64,000 nt of DNA from Antedon mediterranea (lineage: Eukaryota > Echinodermata > Crinoidea > Comatulida > Antedonidae). The stretch is from assembly GCF_964355755.1 (NCBI RefSeq), contig NC_092676.1, forward strand, positions 21,372,288 through 21,436,287. Direction: 5' to 3'. Position 1 is the stretch's first letter; each line of letters begins with the position of its first letter. The notes under the pieces were generated by a model. It searched no databases. It had not been told where the DNA came from and worked only from the letters and a program-made list of their open reading frames with translations. Shown here piece after piece: positions 1-10,515 of this stretch. The position numbers were made by a program, and so were the translations under genes.

Positions 1-213
1 TACCTCCTAGGAGGGTAGTTGTCCTAGAGGGTAGTTGTCCTAGGGGGTAGTTGTCCTAGGGGGTAGTTGTCCGGGTGGGAGTTGTCCTAAGGGAGTAGTT
101 GTCCTGAGGGTAATTGTCCTAGGGAGAAATTGTCCGGGTGGTAGTTGTCCTAGGGGGTCATTGTCCGGGTGGTAGTCGTCCGGGTGGTAATTGTCCAGGG
201 GGTAGTTGTCCGG
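1..213. repeat. G-rich minisatellite at the window edge
   Basis: A head-to-tail array of units of about 15-17 bp built on GGGTAGTTGTCC, with variable linkers (TAGGG, GGGTG, TAAGG). It runs from the first base, so the true start lies outside the window. No coding sense is seen. Confidence 0.85.
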
Positions 214-300
214 ATACGGTTATTCTGCCCTGCAGTCAGGACATTGTCAAAGATTCCCACTTTAAACTTATTTGAGTAGGAACTTGCCTTTGTTAGAGAT

Positions 301-1227
301 TTAATTACTTGGGTCATACTTTGACACCCGATTTGAAAGATGATACGGATACCAAACGACAGTACAGGTCATTGTGTGCATTAGAGCTAATACTCTATGT
401 AGCTCACCGTACACCACTCTAAATGAGTGGTGCAAGAGGCAGGTGGGCCGGTCGTGGCCCTCTAGCCTCCCTCGTCTTCTGAAATTGTCTTTTAAATACA
501 GTAGTATGGTTGTGTCGACTTCTACTGTACTGGCAGGGAGAGCATTCCATGAATTTACGACTCGTAGGGTAAAACAATGATTTAATCGAGCATCTTTTTC
601 AATTATATATTTATGACCCATAGTGGCGGTATTGTCAGACTTTTGAAAAAAAGTAAATCACAATCAATAGCCTCTTTGTTGAAAAGAATATTATATGTTT
701 GAATCATTCTTTCTTCTAAGATTGTTAAATTAAAACTTTTAACCCATCTACATAGGGCATGCCATGCAAACTAGGCGGTTTCCTAGTTGCTCTCCGCTGA
801 ACTATTTCTAATAAAAGAATGTCTTTCCTTAGTTGAAGAGACCATGCCTGGTCCAGAATCGACCTCGGAATGCACACGTCCAAACAATTTAATGTCATCA
901 GCAAATTTCAACATTCAATACCATGAGCCAAAACTTACTACCTTACATGAGAAACTTTAACGAAGGCCTTTTGAAAGTCAAAATAAATTACATCTACTGG
1001 TAAACCCTGGTCAATATCATATGTCACCTTCTCAAGAAACATAAGTAAATTTGTCAGACAAGATCTTCCTTTCAAGAACCCATGTTGGGATTTATTCAGT
1101 AAATGTAATGAGTCAAAGATGATCAATAATATCATCCCTCGGGACAGATTCCATCAATTTACAAAAATGGGAAGTTAAACTAACAGGCACATAGTTTGCC
1201 GTTGATTTCTTAGAGCTTTCTTCCATA
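301..1227 (-). mobile_element. Degenerate non-LTR retrotransposon (LINE) reverse-transcriptase remnant
   Basis: Read on the minus strand, broken frames give a recognisable series of LINE reverse-transcriptase motifs in the right order. There is a stretch like ANYxPVSLTS...DHL near 1,115-1,200, then SQHGFxKGRSCLTNLL and VDVIYFDFQKAF (about 940-1,090), then FADDIKLF with the catalytic Asp pair (about 875-900). After these come a C-terminal ILLLEIVQRRATR block (about 770-830) and an RVVNSWNALP block near 500-560. Several frameshifts and stops separate them, so this is a dead copy. The motif style fits the CR1/Jockey-like branch of LINEs, but I cannot assign a clade by eye. Confidence 0.8.
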
Positions 1228-1545
1228 AAGGCCGGTGCACACCAAACGCGAAGCCGCGAATTTCGCGTTAAAAAGTGACGCACGTGGCAGGCAACGGACG
1301 CTTCCAGTGTGAACATATATACAAGCGATCGAACAGTGTACGATAGTCGAATTTCAACTTCAACGCGTTGAAAACGACAGCAGCGAAGGCTTCGCACGCG
1401 AATTTTCAAAAGTTGAACCGTGGTGGTCAACTTTTTGAGGCGTCGCGAGCGCGGTTCGCGTTCGTCAACCAATCAGAAGTCAGGAATATCTCTCTCATCG
1501 ACGACACACCGACGGCAAAAAAATGGTGGCTGACGAGCGAGGTCT
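1228..1545. other. CpG-rich patch, possible transposon terminus or promoter
   Basis: Unlike its AT-rich surroundings, this stretch is dense in CG dinucleotides (GCGAATTTCGCG, AACGCG, GCGTCGCGAGCGCG) and contains a CCAATCAGAA box near 1,480. It begins GGCCGGTGCACACC, a style of sequence seen at ends of PIF/Harbinger-type elements. An ATG at 1,523 opens a short frame that runs into GTAAGT near 1,590. It may be the 5' end of the element or gene whose 3' part is at 2,121-2,441; this link is an inference. Confidence 0.35.
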
Positions 1546-1734
1546 TTATGGAAATACTTTGTCATATACCCTTCTTGTCTTTACGATAAAGGAAGTAAGT
1601 CATACACAGAATAAGGATTAATGCATGAAGACAATAATTTCAGACAAACATCTGTGTAGAAGAATGCCAGAAAAACTAGGCCTAAAACGCGTCAGAGATC
1701 AATTTGTAAAGTGAGTTGGCAAGCCTTCTATTTC

Positions 1735-2075
1735 TAGCCTACCTAGGGCTAGGCGCGCCTAGCCTAGGTTTAGGCCATACTAGGGCCAGCTAGGCCTACC
1801 TAGCCTAGGCTACATATACCCTAGTAGGCTAGGCCAATGCAAGTAGTACTTATAGGCCTACATAATACTTACTAATCCCTACTAGTCTACTATGTGCTAG
1901 GCCTAGCCTAGGTTAAGCCTACTACTAAATATGAGTACAGACTACAGTACTAGGCCTAGTAGGCCTAGAGCCAGGCTAGGCTAGGCCTAGCCTACTTATT
2001 ATTATCAATTAATTAATATTTATAGGCCTAATATTTAGTTGATTTAGTGTTGTAAGGCTAGGATAGGCCTAGTAT
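1735..2075. repeat. TAGGCCTA-rich low-complexity tract
   Basis: A stretch dominated by overlapping short palindromes such as TAGGCCTA, CCTAGG and GGCCTAG, probably intronic or intergenic. The same motif recurs singly through the whole window. No coding capacity is visible. Confidence 0.7.
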
Positions 2076-2120
2076 ATTAATACATAAATACTGTTAATTG
2101 TTTTTGTTTAGGTCAATTAG

Positions 2121-2441
2121 ATGAACATTGATAAATGGGATCCTTCAGGCTATATAATTACCAGCGTTACAAACTCCACCAATGACCAAGCTAGTAGTTT
2201 AAGCGGCCAGTATATTATTGCCATGGAATTAAGAGCAATTTCTCCTCAAAAACGTGGACTGGCAATTATGAGGCTGATACAGGTTTGTATAGACTTTTTT
2301 CAAATGGGTATGTCAGTTGGTGACATACATTGGCCAGAAAAAATGATTTAAGCAATATGCCTTACTATAGCAATTTTTTAATATTTTTCATTTTTTTTAT
2401 AGAAAATGGAAGAGATTAAGGAGGAGTTGGACTGTAACTAG
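2121..2441 (+). CDS. Two-exon C-terminal fragment of a MADF/BESS-like protein
   Basis: Exon 2,121-2,282 ends ATACAG followed by the donor GTTTGT. A second exon, 2,403-2,441, follows an acceptor (TTTTTTTATAG) and continues in phase to a TAG stop. The joined product is 66 residues. Its second half (SGQYIIAMELRAI...RLIQKMEEIKEEL) has the pattern of the C-terminal BESS-type or dimerisation segment of MADF-domain proteins, including the DNA-binding partner protein of PIF/Harbinger transposons. An acceptor (TTTGTTTAG) ends at 2,111, but the codon just before the ATG is an in-frame TAG, so the upstream MADF part is missing or the fragment is dead. Family assignment is tentative. Confidence 0.4.
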
Positions 2442-3834
2442 TATTTATTAAGTGGTTATAGAAGGAAAGCTGAACTGAATGTCTTTTTTTAGCAATAGAG
2501 AACACGTGGAAATATATGTATATGTTTTGTTATACTCCAATACTAAAAAAATAGTCAAATTGGCTGCCAGCTAATGGAATTTTTTTTCATTTTATAAGTG
2601 AAAACATAAGTTTTTGGGTTTTTTTTTTCTATGTAAGTGATTAAATTTGTTAAAACTACAAAATGTCCTATTCAAATTTGATTTTAATCATCTTCATTTT
2701 TCATGATTCTATGGGACAATACATCTTTAAGTTTAGTGTCATTTTTTGGACAAGATATATTGTCTTCCTGAAAATATAATTTAAAACATTTTCGTTGTGT
2801 GTAATACAGTATAACACTTTAGGGTTAGTTATTCACTTTCAACAATAATAATATTTCTTCAATTTTCATTTTTTTTCGGATGATACATTTTAAATTTATT
2901 ATTTTGATATTATTTTGCGAAAGTATTCAGGAGTAGTAAAAAAGAAAATCTGGTTGATATTTAATGATACCTTTAAAAACAATGATTCGCTATTTCAATA
3001 AGTGTATTTATGTGAAAAAGTCATAAGATAATATAGAGTGTAATGATTAATTATTTAATGATACCTTTAAAAACAATGATTCACTATTTAAATAAGTGTA
3101 TTTGAAAAAAAGTATTAAAGTAATATACAGTGTAAATATGAGTTTGGGATATTTATTACATTTAATCAAATGAGGAAAAACTATGTTCTGTCATGAATAA
3201 TATAATATTTAATAATGATTAGAAAATGAATGTGAAAACTTTACATTAATATATAGGCCTATAGTTTATATTTGAAAGTGACAAACTCATGAAGATTCCC
3301 AGTTCGTGTTTATATGAAATGTTTTATATGGTTATAATAAACCTCTGTTGAAAGATATTTGAAACACCACTAATAAATACAGTCAGCAGATCACATGTAC
3401 GTGTAGTCAACATGCAATAAATGCTTTAATTCTTGTAACTGTGTTGATATTGGATACATCTTCTTCTGTCCTTGTGATATATACATACAATCATTTAAGG
3501 TGGAACATAATTTTTCATCAAAGAATCTCTGAAATAGATGGGCTAAAGGAGTCGCAATACCACTAGCAGTTCTCCAACAATATTATTGAATTTAAATGAT
3601 CAGGTCCCGGTGATTTGTTAGGTTTATGTCTCTGCGGGGTACAGTACAGTGGTTAATTTATCATCATCTATAGAAACTTCTAAAAGGTAAAAAACTCGTT
3701 TGGTATAAAGTTAGAATTGATTGTAAACACGAATGTAAAGTATTTCGGCTGTTTCCATGTCATTAACAACTATATTCCCTTCATAATTAACTAAGGGCCC
3801 CACTGAATCTTTGGCTTTAATACTGGATCTGACG
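2442..3834. other. Gene-free AT-rich stretch with a tandem duplication
   Basis: No supportable gene. A segment of about 92 bp starting TTTAATGATACC at about 2,959 is repeated at about 3,052 with a few differences, giving a two-copy tandem duplication. The rest is AT-rich sequence with homopolymers. Confidence 0.6.
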
Positions 3835-4335
3835 TAACTATTGGTTTTCGATAAATCCAAATAACAATGATCGTAGCAAAATGTTGCTACTTGTCAATTA
3901 AGTGGATTAACTCGTCAACATGGATTAAGTAAAACTTAGTCAAAAAACAAGCGTAGGTGTATATGAAACATAACATAATCCAGGTAAGTAAGTAAATCTT
4001 TGTCAACATTCAAAGCTATAAATATCCTTTACTATAGTGTTGTAAAGTGGGTTAACTCATCAGCATAGATTAATAAATAAGCGTAGGCCTACAGTATATA
4101 AACATAAATCATACCTTTTAGTCTTTTAGATGAGTCTTATTGTAATCTGACAGTTTAATTTAAGAAAAAGAAATGTTTCATATTCATTTATAAGAATTCA
4201 CAGAAAGTTGTTATTGTATAATATAGAAAACTTGTGAGTGTGTGACGTCTGGCTGAAGGAAAAAAAGCTAGGGATTAGGCAAGCGAGTAGGCCTATAGAA
4301 TGCCTGGCACCATTATTTTCAAATGAAACATATTT
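3835..4335 (+). repeat. Interspersed repeat, left arm of an inverted pair
   Basis: The segment starts near TTGGTTTTCGATAAATCC and ends near GCCTGGCACCATTATTTTC. The same two ends appear in the same order, inverted, at 13,850-14,418. Internally it carries a unit containing GGATTAACTCGTCAACATGG and a CGTAGGCCTA block, repeated in diverged form near 4,045. I do not recognise a coding region or family. Confidence 0.7.
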
Positions 4336-5097
4336 ATTTCTTTTTTCTAAAGTATAAGTAATGCGTTACCAACATATACAATGTATTTCAAGCAATAAAT
4401 AAAATGATACCTGATTAAAAAATAAATGCTTCTGATCATAAAATCATTTAAAAATAACAAATATTTATTGTGATATGAAATATTTTGTTTAATCTTTGAA
4501 ATGCCTATTCTTTACAAAGCAACTTTCGAAATTAAATTTTGAAAAAATATCATAAAACTTACTTTTCAGTAACAAAAAATAGTCGTTAGGATTAAGAAAA
4601 AAAATATATCATAGACCTACTGTACGATTTTAGAATATACACTGTACTTATTTTGTGGGAATTAATTGAGTCATATAAATACAAATAAATCATAGCAGGC
4701 AACGGGCATGGCTCACACAATAGAGTTATAAATTAAAAGTTAGAAATAGAACTGCGGCAAAATAATTATAATACCACGATAAGCATAAGCTAAGCCTACC
4801 TCAAAACTATAACTATCCTTTTTTATTTATTTTTTCATTTATATAACATATTTATACAGGATAAAAATATATAGGTACAGATGTAACACCTGTTTTACAT
4901 ATGGTTCTGTTTAAAAAAATAAAAGGTTAAAAACATGTATAAAAACTCTTTAAAATTTGCTAAAAGAGTAAAATAAAAATACGAAGAAAAAAAATGTGTA
5001 TGTACTGTACATTAAACTATTCAACTAGTATGAAGTAACACAACTTTTTGAATAAATAGGCCTATATAAAATATAATAACATGCATTCTAGTCTGAT
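4336..5097. other. Gene-free AT-rich stretch
   Basis: I see no gene, tRNA or clear repeat here. It is AT-rich and full of A and T homopolymers. Confidence 0.5.
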
Positions 5098-5360
5098 GAG
5101 TAGGCTTATAATCCAATAATGATTGTAGCAAAGTATTGCTACTTTGTCAATAAAGAAGCGTAGATCTACACTCTTACCAAATTGAAAACTGTAACTATTC
5201 ATTACTATTCAACTAGTGTTGTAAAGTGGATTAACTCGTCAACATGGATTAAGCAAAACTTTGTCAAAAAAATAAACGTAGGCCTATATGAAATAACATA
5301 CGTTCTAGTCTGATGAGTCTTTTTTTTAATTTGATAGTTTAATTTAAAAGAAATATTTGA
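5098..5360 (+). repeat. Partial third copy of the 3.8-kb repeat
   Basis: It contains the same landmarks as 3,835-4,335: ATTGTAGCAAAGTATTGCTAC, GTGGATTAACTCGTCAACA, a CGTAGGCCTATATGAAA block and TCTAGTCTGATGAGTC. It lacks the CTGGCACCATTATTTTC end, so it looks truncated. Confidence 0.6.
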
Positions 5361-6426
5361 GTTGCGATAGATGATATGGAGCAGACAAAAACGTGTTACG
5401 ACTACACCTTGTACAGAATGTTGAAACCCAATATGGATTACATGATCATAAAATATAGTTAAAATGATTACAACATCACAATATATTAGCCCTATATTGC
5501 ATGATTTATCTTTACCAATATCAAATACGTTTATTTAAGGGACAATTTGAGGCCAATTCCAACATTACAACCTATACAACCTAACAGTTTACTTCACTTA
5601 AAAGCTTTAGAAACATACCGTACATTAAAGTTGATATATTGAGGAGATTGTACAAAACTACGGATAATGTGGTAAAGCTGTTTCTATGATGGTAAAAAAA
5701 AAACCCTCTCCATAGATCCCAAGATTGGACCTAATTTTACACAATTTACACCCAAAATCCCTAAAGGAGGCAATCCTGGTAGACCCATCATTTCGGGCAA
5801 TAGCACTTTCGCTACAAGAACAAATTCTGAATATGTGGATGGTTTCTTTATCATGTGTGACTGATCTACCTTCATTCATTCAGGAAACCAAGACTTTATC
5901 CGCAAAATTAACCAATTCAAAATTTACCTAATAATGTTCTGGCTTATAGATGTTTATTATTATTATTATGCTAATATCCATTCATTCATTTTAAAATTAT
6001 TCCATTGACTACCTAAATTTAAGTTTCCATATTAACCACCGTTTGAATTGTTTTTTTTAGTTCTATCCCAAAATTGTTTATATCTATCGTATCATTGTTT
6101 CAATGTTTTTCTTGTTTCAAATTTAATGTTTGCATTATTCTATGTATTTGATTTATTTTAAATTTTATGCTGTTTTGTAAATTGTACTGCCCTAAGTAAT
6201 AAATATTACTTACTTACGTTAATTTTACACATAAATTATAATTAAATTATAATATTATAACATTAACTTATAATTATGATACTGTGCAATTTCACAGGTT
6301 ACTTTCATAATATCGAAGATTAAGGTGAGACTGGTAATTTCCGATTTGTGTACAGTACTCGAAGAACCAAGACAACACCCTATATTATACTTTACAGAAC
6401 GATACACTCAATTCCGAAGCCTAATC
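5361..6426. other. Gene-free stretch upstream of the cystine-knot gene
   Basis: Overlapping open frames occur on both strands near 5,660-5,930, but neither looks like a known protein and none has splice support. TTA microsatellite-like runs lie near 5,955. The final 100-200 bp should hold the promoter of the gene starting at 6,427, but I see no decisive element. Confidence 0.4.
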
Positions 6427-7644
6427 ATGCTCTACAAACAAATCCCATCGCTGGTTGTTGGACTAGTGTTGATGGTTGGAGCTGGAATTGCAATTCCTGT
6501 GTACAACCCACAAATAGACCATCTGCCTAATGGTAACACGCTTCTTAGCTCAATAATAGACCGTTTATCATCACCACGCTATGAGGCAAAACCTACCCGA
6601 ATTACTCCTAACCGCCAAAATCAAGATGGAATTCCATTGGAAAACTTCCAGAAGCTGAACAGTCAGCCGAACACAGCGCTTGGTACAGATGAAATTACCG
6701 GGGGGGATCCCGCTGCTCAGCCACCTATTCTGATACTTACAGAAGACCAAAAACGACAAGTTCTTAGCACTTATGGAAGTTACTTCGGAGCAAGACCGGC
6801 GATTACAGAGAATGAATCAGCAGACATTTCTCCAAAAACCGAGCACTTCATTCAATTAGCTTCAAGAAGTATTAAGTTCGACATTTGTCCCCCATCTTAC
6901 AGCTATAACTCACTTTACTTTGCTGAAAACGTTAATGGAACATTAGTCCAAGTTGTACAGGTGAGTTTTTCAATTTGTGACGACCTAGGGCTAATTATAG
7001 TCCAGGCAGGGAAGAGTGAAATTACAATTTATTCTTCTTCCCTCCAAAGAAAAGTATCTGATACACGATCTTTGGTACCGGCCTATATGGGTCGTTGGTT
7101 TAGACCTAAAATACACCAAAATTTCAAGGAATCGAGATAGAAAGTGCGTTCCATTCTCTATGCATGCTAATCTCCACTCTCATCAAAATTACTAGAGAGC
7201 TTTTGATTTGTTGACCTGGCTAGGACCTAGAGCCAGGTCAACCAGGTCAGCCAGGTTTTTATAATAAACAATTAAGAACTGTGAAAAATATACTTGATTA
7301 ATGTAGAATAAAGAAGGTTTCGTTTAATACGGGAGGTTTATTCTTAACCAGAAACTCACAAGTTAAAGTATATTTGTATACTATACAATTATATTCTTTT
7401 AATACAATGTTCTATTTTTCTTTATCATATTATATAGTTTACAAACGATGAGAAACAATGGTTTTTAGATGAAAAGTGTGATAACAGTTTATCATATATC
7501 GTCAACAATGTCGAATGTGGCGTCAGAACCCGTTTAGTCGACGCAATTGTTATACTTAATCTGGACTCCGACTCGGACACGATCAGTATAACTAGACAAC
7601 AGATTAAAGTAGACAGCTGTGCTGCTTACTATGTCGAGGATTAA
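6427..7644 (+). CDS. Secreted neurotrophin/Spaetzle-like cystine-knot protein, two exons
   Basis: Exon 1 (6,427-6,960) ends CAG followed by donor GTGAGT. Exon 2 (7,438-7,644) follows acceptor TTATATAG and stays in phase 0 to a TAA. The chosen ATG gives a good signal peptide (hydrophobic SLVVGLVLMVGAGIA at residues 8-22); the longer open frame starting with GTG at 6,325 would bury it. A pro-region of about 130 residues without cysteines follows, then a C-terminal domain of about 90 residues starting at the ICPPSY block. Four cysteines match the spacing of neurotrophin C1, C2 (FLDEKC like FETKC), C4 (VEC, then hydrophobic) and C5 (VDSC). The equivalents of C3 and C6, which pair with each other in nerve growth factor, are both absent. 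No clear RXKR furin site is seen. If the family call is right it is a growth-factor-like or Toll-pathway-like ligand. The fold is inferred from spacing only. Confidence 0.55.
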
Positions 7645-7918
7645 CACCATAGTCATGTTCCTCGTGGCGTATTACGTAGGATTTGTATGCCCAAAGTGAA
7701 AGTACATACATACAAGAAAACCAAAAATGTTAGGTAACAAATTTGAATAACCATTTCCGTAACCATGGTAAAAGCCACATTTCAAAATCTCCGTAACCCT
7801 TTGGTCTACCAACAAGATATGGTATTAGAATATACTCGAAGCATACATATTTATATTCATACCACGCCGAGAGTGTTAAAGAGTCGCTATCCAATTGAGT
7901 TTGAACAATACCATGAAA
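7645..7918. other. 3' flank of the cystine-knot gene
   Basis: Presumably the 3' UTR and downstream flank. No clear AATAAA lies close to the stop. The last bases (TACCATGAAAGCCCC) belong to the tRNA-like repeat that follows. Confidence 0.35.
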
Positions 7919-7990
7919 GCCCCAGTGGTCTAATGGTTAGGACATCTGCATATCAAGCAGGCGGTCCGAGTTCGAGTCTCGGTTGGGGCA
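7919..7990 (+). tRNA. tRNA-like cloverleaf with anticodon AUC (probably a SINE head)
   Basis: All four arms fold: acceptor GCCCCAG/TTGGGGC (one G-T), D arm GTC...GAC, anticodon stem TCTGC/GCAGG with loop ATATCAA, and T arm CCGAG/CTCGG around TTCGAGT, then discriminator A. The anticodon is ATC (reads GAU, Asp), whereas the usual tRNA-Asp has GTC; the body looks more like tRNA-Glu. A decayed copy with the same upstream flank (TACCA-GAAAGCCCC) lies at 40,428, so this is most likely a tRNA-derived repeat rather than a working tRNA gene. The sequence just downstream is interrupted by a small palindrome. Confidence 0.55.
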
Positions 7991-8025
7991 TGGAGAAATC
8001 CTAACTGATTTCTCCATGGTTGGGG
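7982..8025. mobile_element. Palindromic micro-insertion (30 bp) with 7-bp direct duplication
   Basis: The palindrome spans 7,989-8,018: arm CATGGAGAAATC, loop CTAACT, and the exact complement arm. It is flanked by GTTGGGG at 7,982-7,988 and again at 8,019-8,025. Removing the palindrome and one GTTGGGG rejoins the tRNA-like 3' end to GCGACTT. Two more elements of this form are at 27,053 and 46,480. Confidence 0.6.
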
Positions 8026-8654
8026 CGACTTATTCTCATTCTCACAGATTTCCTCATCTTTATCGTTTCAAATTAATTAACTAAATTTCAATATATCACC
8101 GGGCGGTTTCGAATTAATGTTTATTACCTAATGTGTTTATATTCATTGTAATGGCATATTTTGACGAAAAGTAGCAGAAAATGATATTTGTCTGCACTAT
8201 ATTGACCATTGACCTTGACTCGCTCTGTATCTAATAAACGAGTTGTCATAGAAATTCAAAATGGTATCAAATTGCTCAGACCATACCTATTTATTTTATT
8301 CTAATGAAATAGTTTGTGAAAAAAATGACCGGAAGTAAAGTTATTGACCTTTGACCTAATAAACATGAACTTGATGTATGAGCATTTATTTTTGTGGGCA
8401 TTTATTGTGATAGGAATTAAAAAATGGGTTTATAAATATTATTATCACTTTAGTTTCTTGAATATCTAATTATCTAATTCACATATTTGGTTTTTATATA
8501 TTTTATAAACATTATATACGTTATAGTGTAAGTGAATCTATTGGACTACATAATTTAAGTGAAGTGGATTGGACGAAAATGAATGCAGTGCAATGCATTT
8601 CTACTGCAACTTTTACTATAGTTCGAAGTTGTTTACATAGATACATTTGTTACT

Positions 8655-8912
8655 AACTGAACCAATCCCTCAAACTGTCATCTATGACCACGTAATAATG
8701 TATGGCTGGCAGTAGTTCAATGTATGACTGAGAAACCTCTATATGAAAATGTTTTAAGAACAAGCTCTAGGAAATAAAATGAAATTACCATAAATTTTGA
8801 AGAATCAACGACTCCTCTTACGCATTTCATTTACGTTTCTCATACATTGAACTACTGCCAGTCATACATTATTACGTGGTCATAAATGACAGTTTGAGTG
8901 ATTGGTTCAGTT
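8655..8912. mobile_element. MITE with arms of about 80 bp
   Basis: A long inverted repeat: the left arm begins AACTGAACCAATCCCTCAAA and runs to about 8,736. Its reverse complement occupies about 8,830-8,912, ending TTTGAGTGATTGGTTCAGTT. Between them is a short AT-rich spacer. It has no coding capacity, as expected of a non-autonomous DNA transposon or foldback element. Confidence 0.8.
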
Positions 8913-9399
8913 GCTTGGTTAGACGTTTCTTGGTTTTGCCTCTCCTGTACGCACAGACGTCTTGACTGTCAAAATATTACATTTGTTTAGTTTTATTTTC
9001 TTTTTTAATGCAATTTCATAGCAAATAGGGATTCATATTCTCAACATTTCCCTATACCTGTGGTGGCCCAAAATACCCACCAATTCGAAACCCTGGATTT
9101 GATTTTTAACGGTTCGTGTGTGTCATATTTATCAGGTACAAACACGAACTGTTGAAAGTCATATATTGTAAAGAATGCGGATGTACGCTGCATCCCTGCC
9201 TAATAAAATGTATGTCCTTGGTTGAAAACATATGCCCTATTTTAGTGGCGGAAACAATCTTACGTTAAACATTATACTCAGTAATTTTATGGTTAGACAA
9301 ATTTTATTCATAATTTTATTTACTTCACATTAGAAAACGGACTTAGCTTTTTTTTAAACAAATGTTTAACTATCAGTAAAAATAAATCCATTAATTAAG

Positions 9400-9561
9400 T
9401 TTGATTCCTACTTGGACGCAACAAACGCAAAGGCGTAACAGAACCGCAGATGAGTTGACCAATGATAAGTGGTAATTCAGAAGACTCATCACGTAGTGAT
9501 TGGTCAAATGAACAATTGTGTTAAGCTTACGTCATTGCGTTGCGTCCTAGTGAGAACCAAA
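9400..9561. mobile_element. MITE of a GGACGCAACGCAA-ended family
   Basis: The left end GATTCCTACTTGGACGCAAC and the right end (reverse complement GGTTCTCACTAGGACGCAAC) are inverted. Inside them, TGAGTTGACCAATGA is inverted against TGATTGGTCAAAT. Related elements are at 12,820-13,354, 17,216-17,392 and, as a fragment, 20,106-20,225. Confidence 0.7.
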
Positions 9562-10335
9562 ACAGTTAATATTTAACACACGTCAAACACCATAACAAAA
9601 TACAAAGTGATAACAGATTCATTTATTCATTTCCTTTATTTTGGATAGTACATCCATATACAAAACATACAAAACAAAACAATTCATCAGGTAAATTAAC
9701 AATAGCATCTTCCACAAAAACAACCTAAAATAAATATAAATTTGCACCAACGGTGATGCAGGTTGTATTATGGAAGTACGGTAATAGTTTTAATTAGTGA
9801 ATTCTGTTCTTAAACTATGAACGGAGTTCCTCCAATATTATTATATAATAATAATTGCTAGTAAAGGTACTTATATATGTATACTAGATGTTTAAGTTTT
9901 ATTTTGCATTTGTGCCCTGTTATATACTTATTTACTTTGCAAGAATGTAATAAATTTGGTGGTGGACAAACTGATTTAGCAGTCGTTTTCTTTTCTGAAT
10001 ACAGATAATTAAGTTATATATTATACAGATATTGCCTGTTTAGAGGTTAAATATAAGATTTGACATCCCCGAGGGAATGATATTTTGTTCGAGGGGATAT
10101 ATTTCGCGAAACGTAAGCGCTAAGGGAAATATAATCACTCGGTCAATATCATCGTACTCGAGGATATATACGATTTAGGATCCTCGCAGGTGTAGTCATG
10201 TGATGCAGTTTCAACCAATCGCGTTCACGTATTTACATAGACTATGTTATATAACCATTTAACAGTTGTTAAATCTATAATAAAAGTGAAAGATCCAACT
10301 TATTAGGGACTGGGCGCAACATTAATACTTGCAAA
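9562..10335. other. Gene-free stretch with palindromic GC patch
   Basis: No gene seen. At about 10,060-10,200 a small GC-richer patch contains CCCCGAGGG, TTCGAGGGG, TTTCGCGAAA and ACTCGAGG, short mirrored motifs of unknown role. It ends just before a small open frame. Confidence 0.4.
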
Positions 10336-10515
10336 ATGACTAAACTCGAAACGAACACGCTATTAGATTATAAGTGGATGTGCGAAAGATGCGGTCCTCA
10401 TCCTATATCCACCACTGAAAATGTTTGTAAATTAAATATGTGCTCGGTAAACACCGTCTTCGAAGATCAGTTAAGAGATACAAGTAACAATGTTAAAGAC
10501 AACTGTTTTACATAA
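10336..10515 (+). CDS. Candidate small ORF, 59 residues, four cysteines
   Basis: An ATG-initiated frame with a TAA stop. The product is hydrophilic, with a WMCERCGPHP block and two further cysteines before an acidic tail. It resembles no family I can name, and may be a chance ORF, a single small gene or a first exon. Its composition (balanced codons, CxxCG motif) is better than most chance ORFs nearby. Confidence 0.2.
   Translation: MTKLETNTLLDYKWMCERCGPHPISTTENVCKLNMCSVNTVFEDQLRDTSNNVKDNCFT

Noticed and set aside
1-213. Possible CRISPR-like array
   Set aside because: Units of about 16 bp run head to tail without unique spacers, in a eukaryotic genome. It is a minisatellite.
1368-1589. 73-residue plus-strand ORF in the CpG-rich patch
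   Set aside because: Composition follows the CpG-rich repeat, and there is no domain or splice continuation in this frame.
5658-5931. Overlapping ORFs on both strands
   Set aside because: No known motif, no splice partner, and both strands are equally open, as expected by chance.
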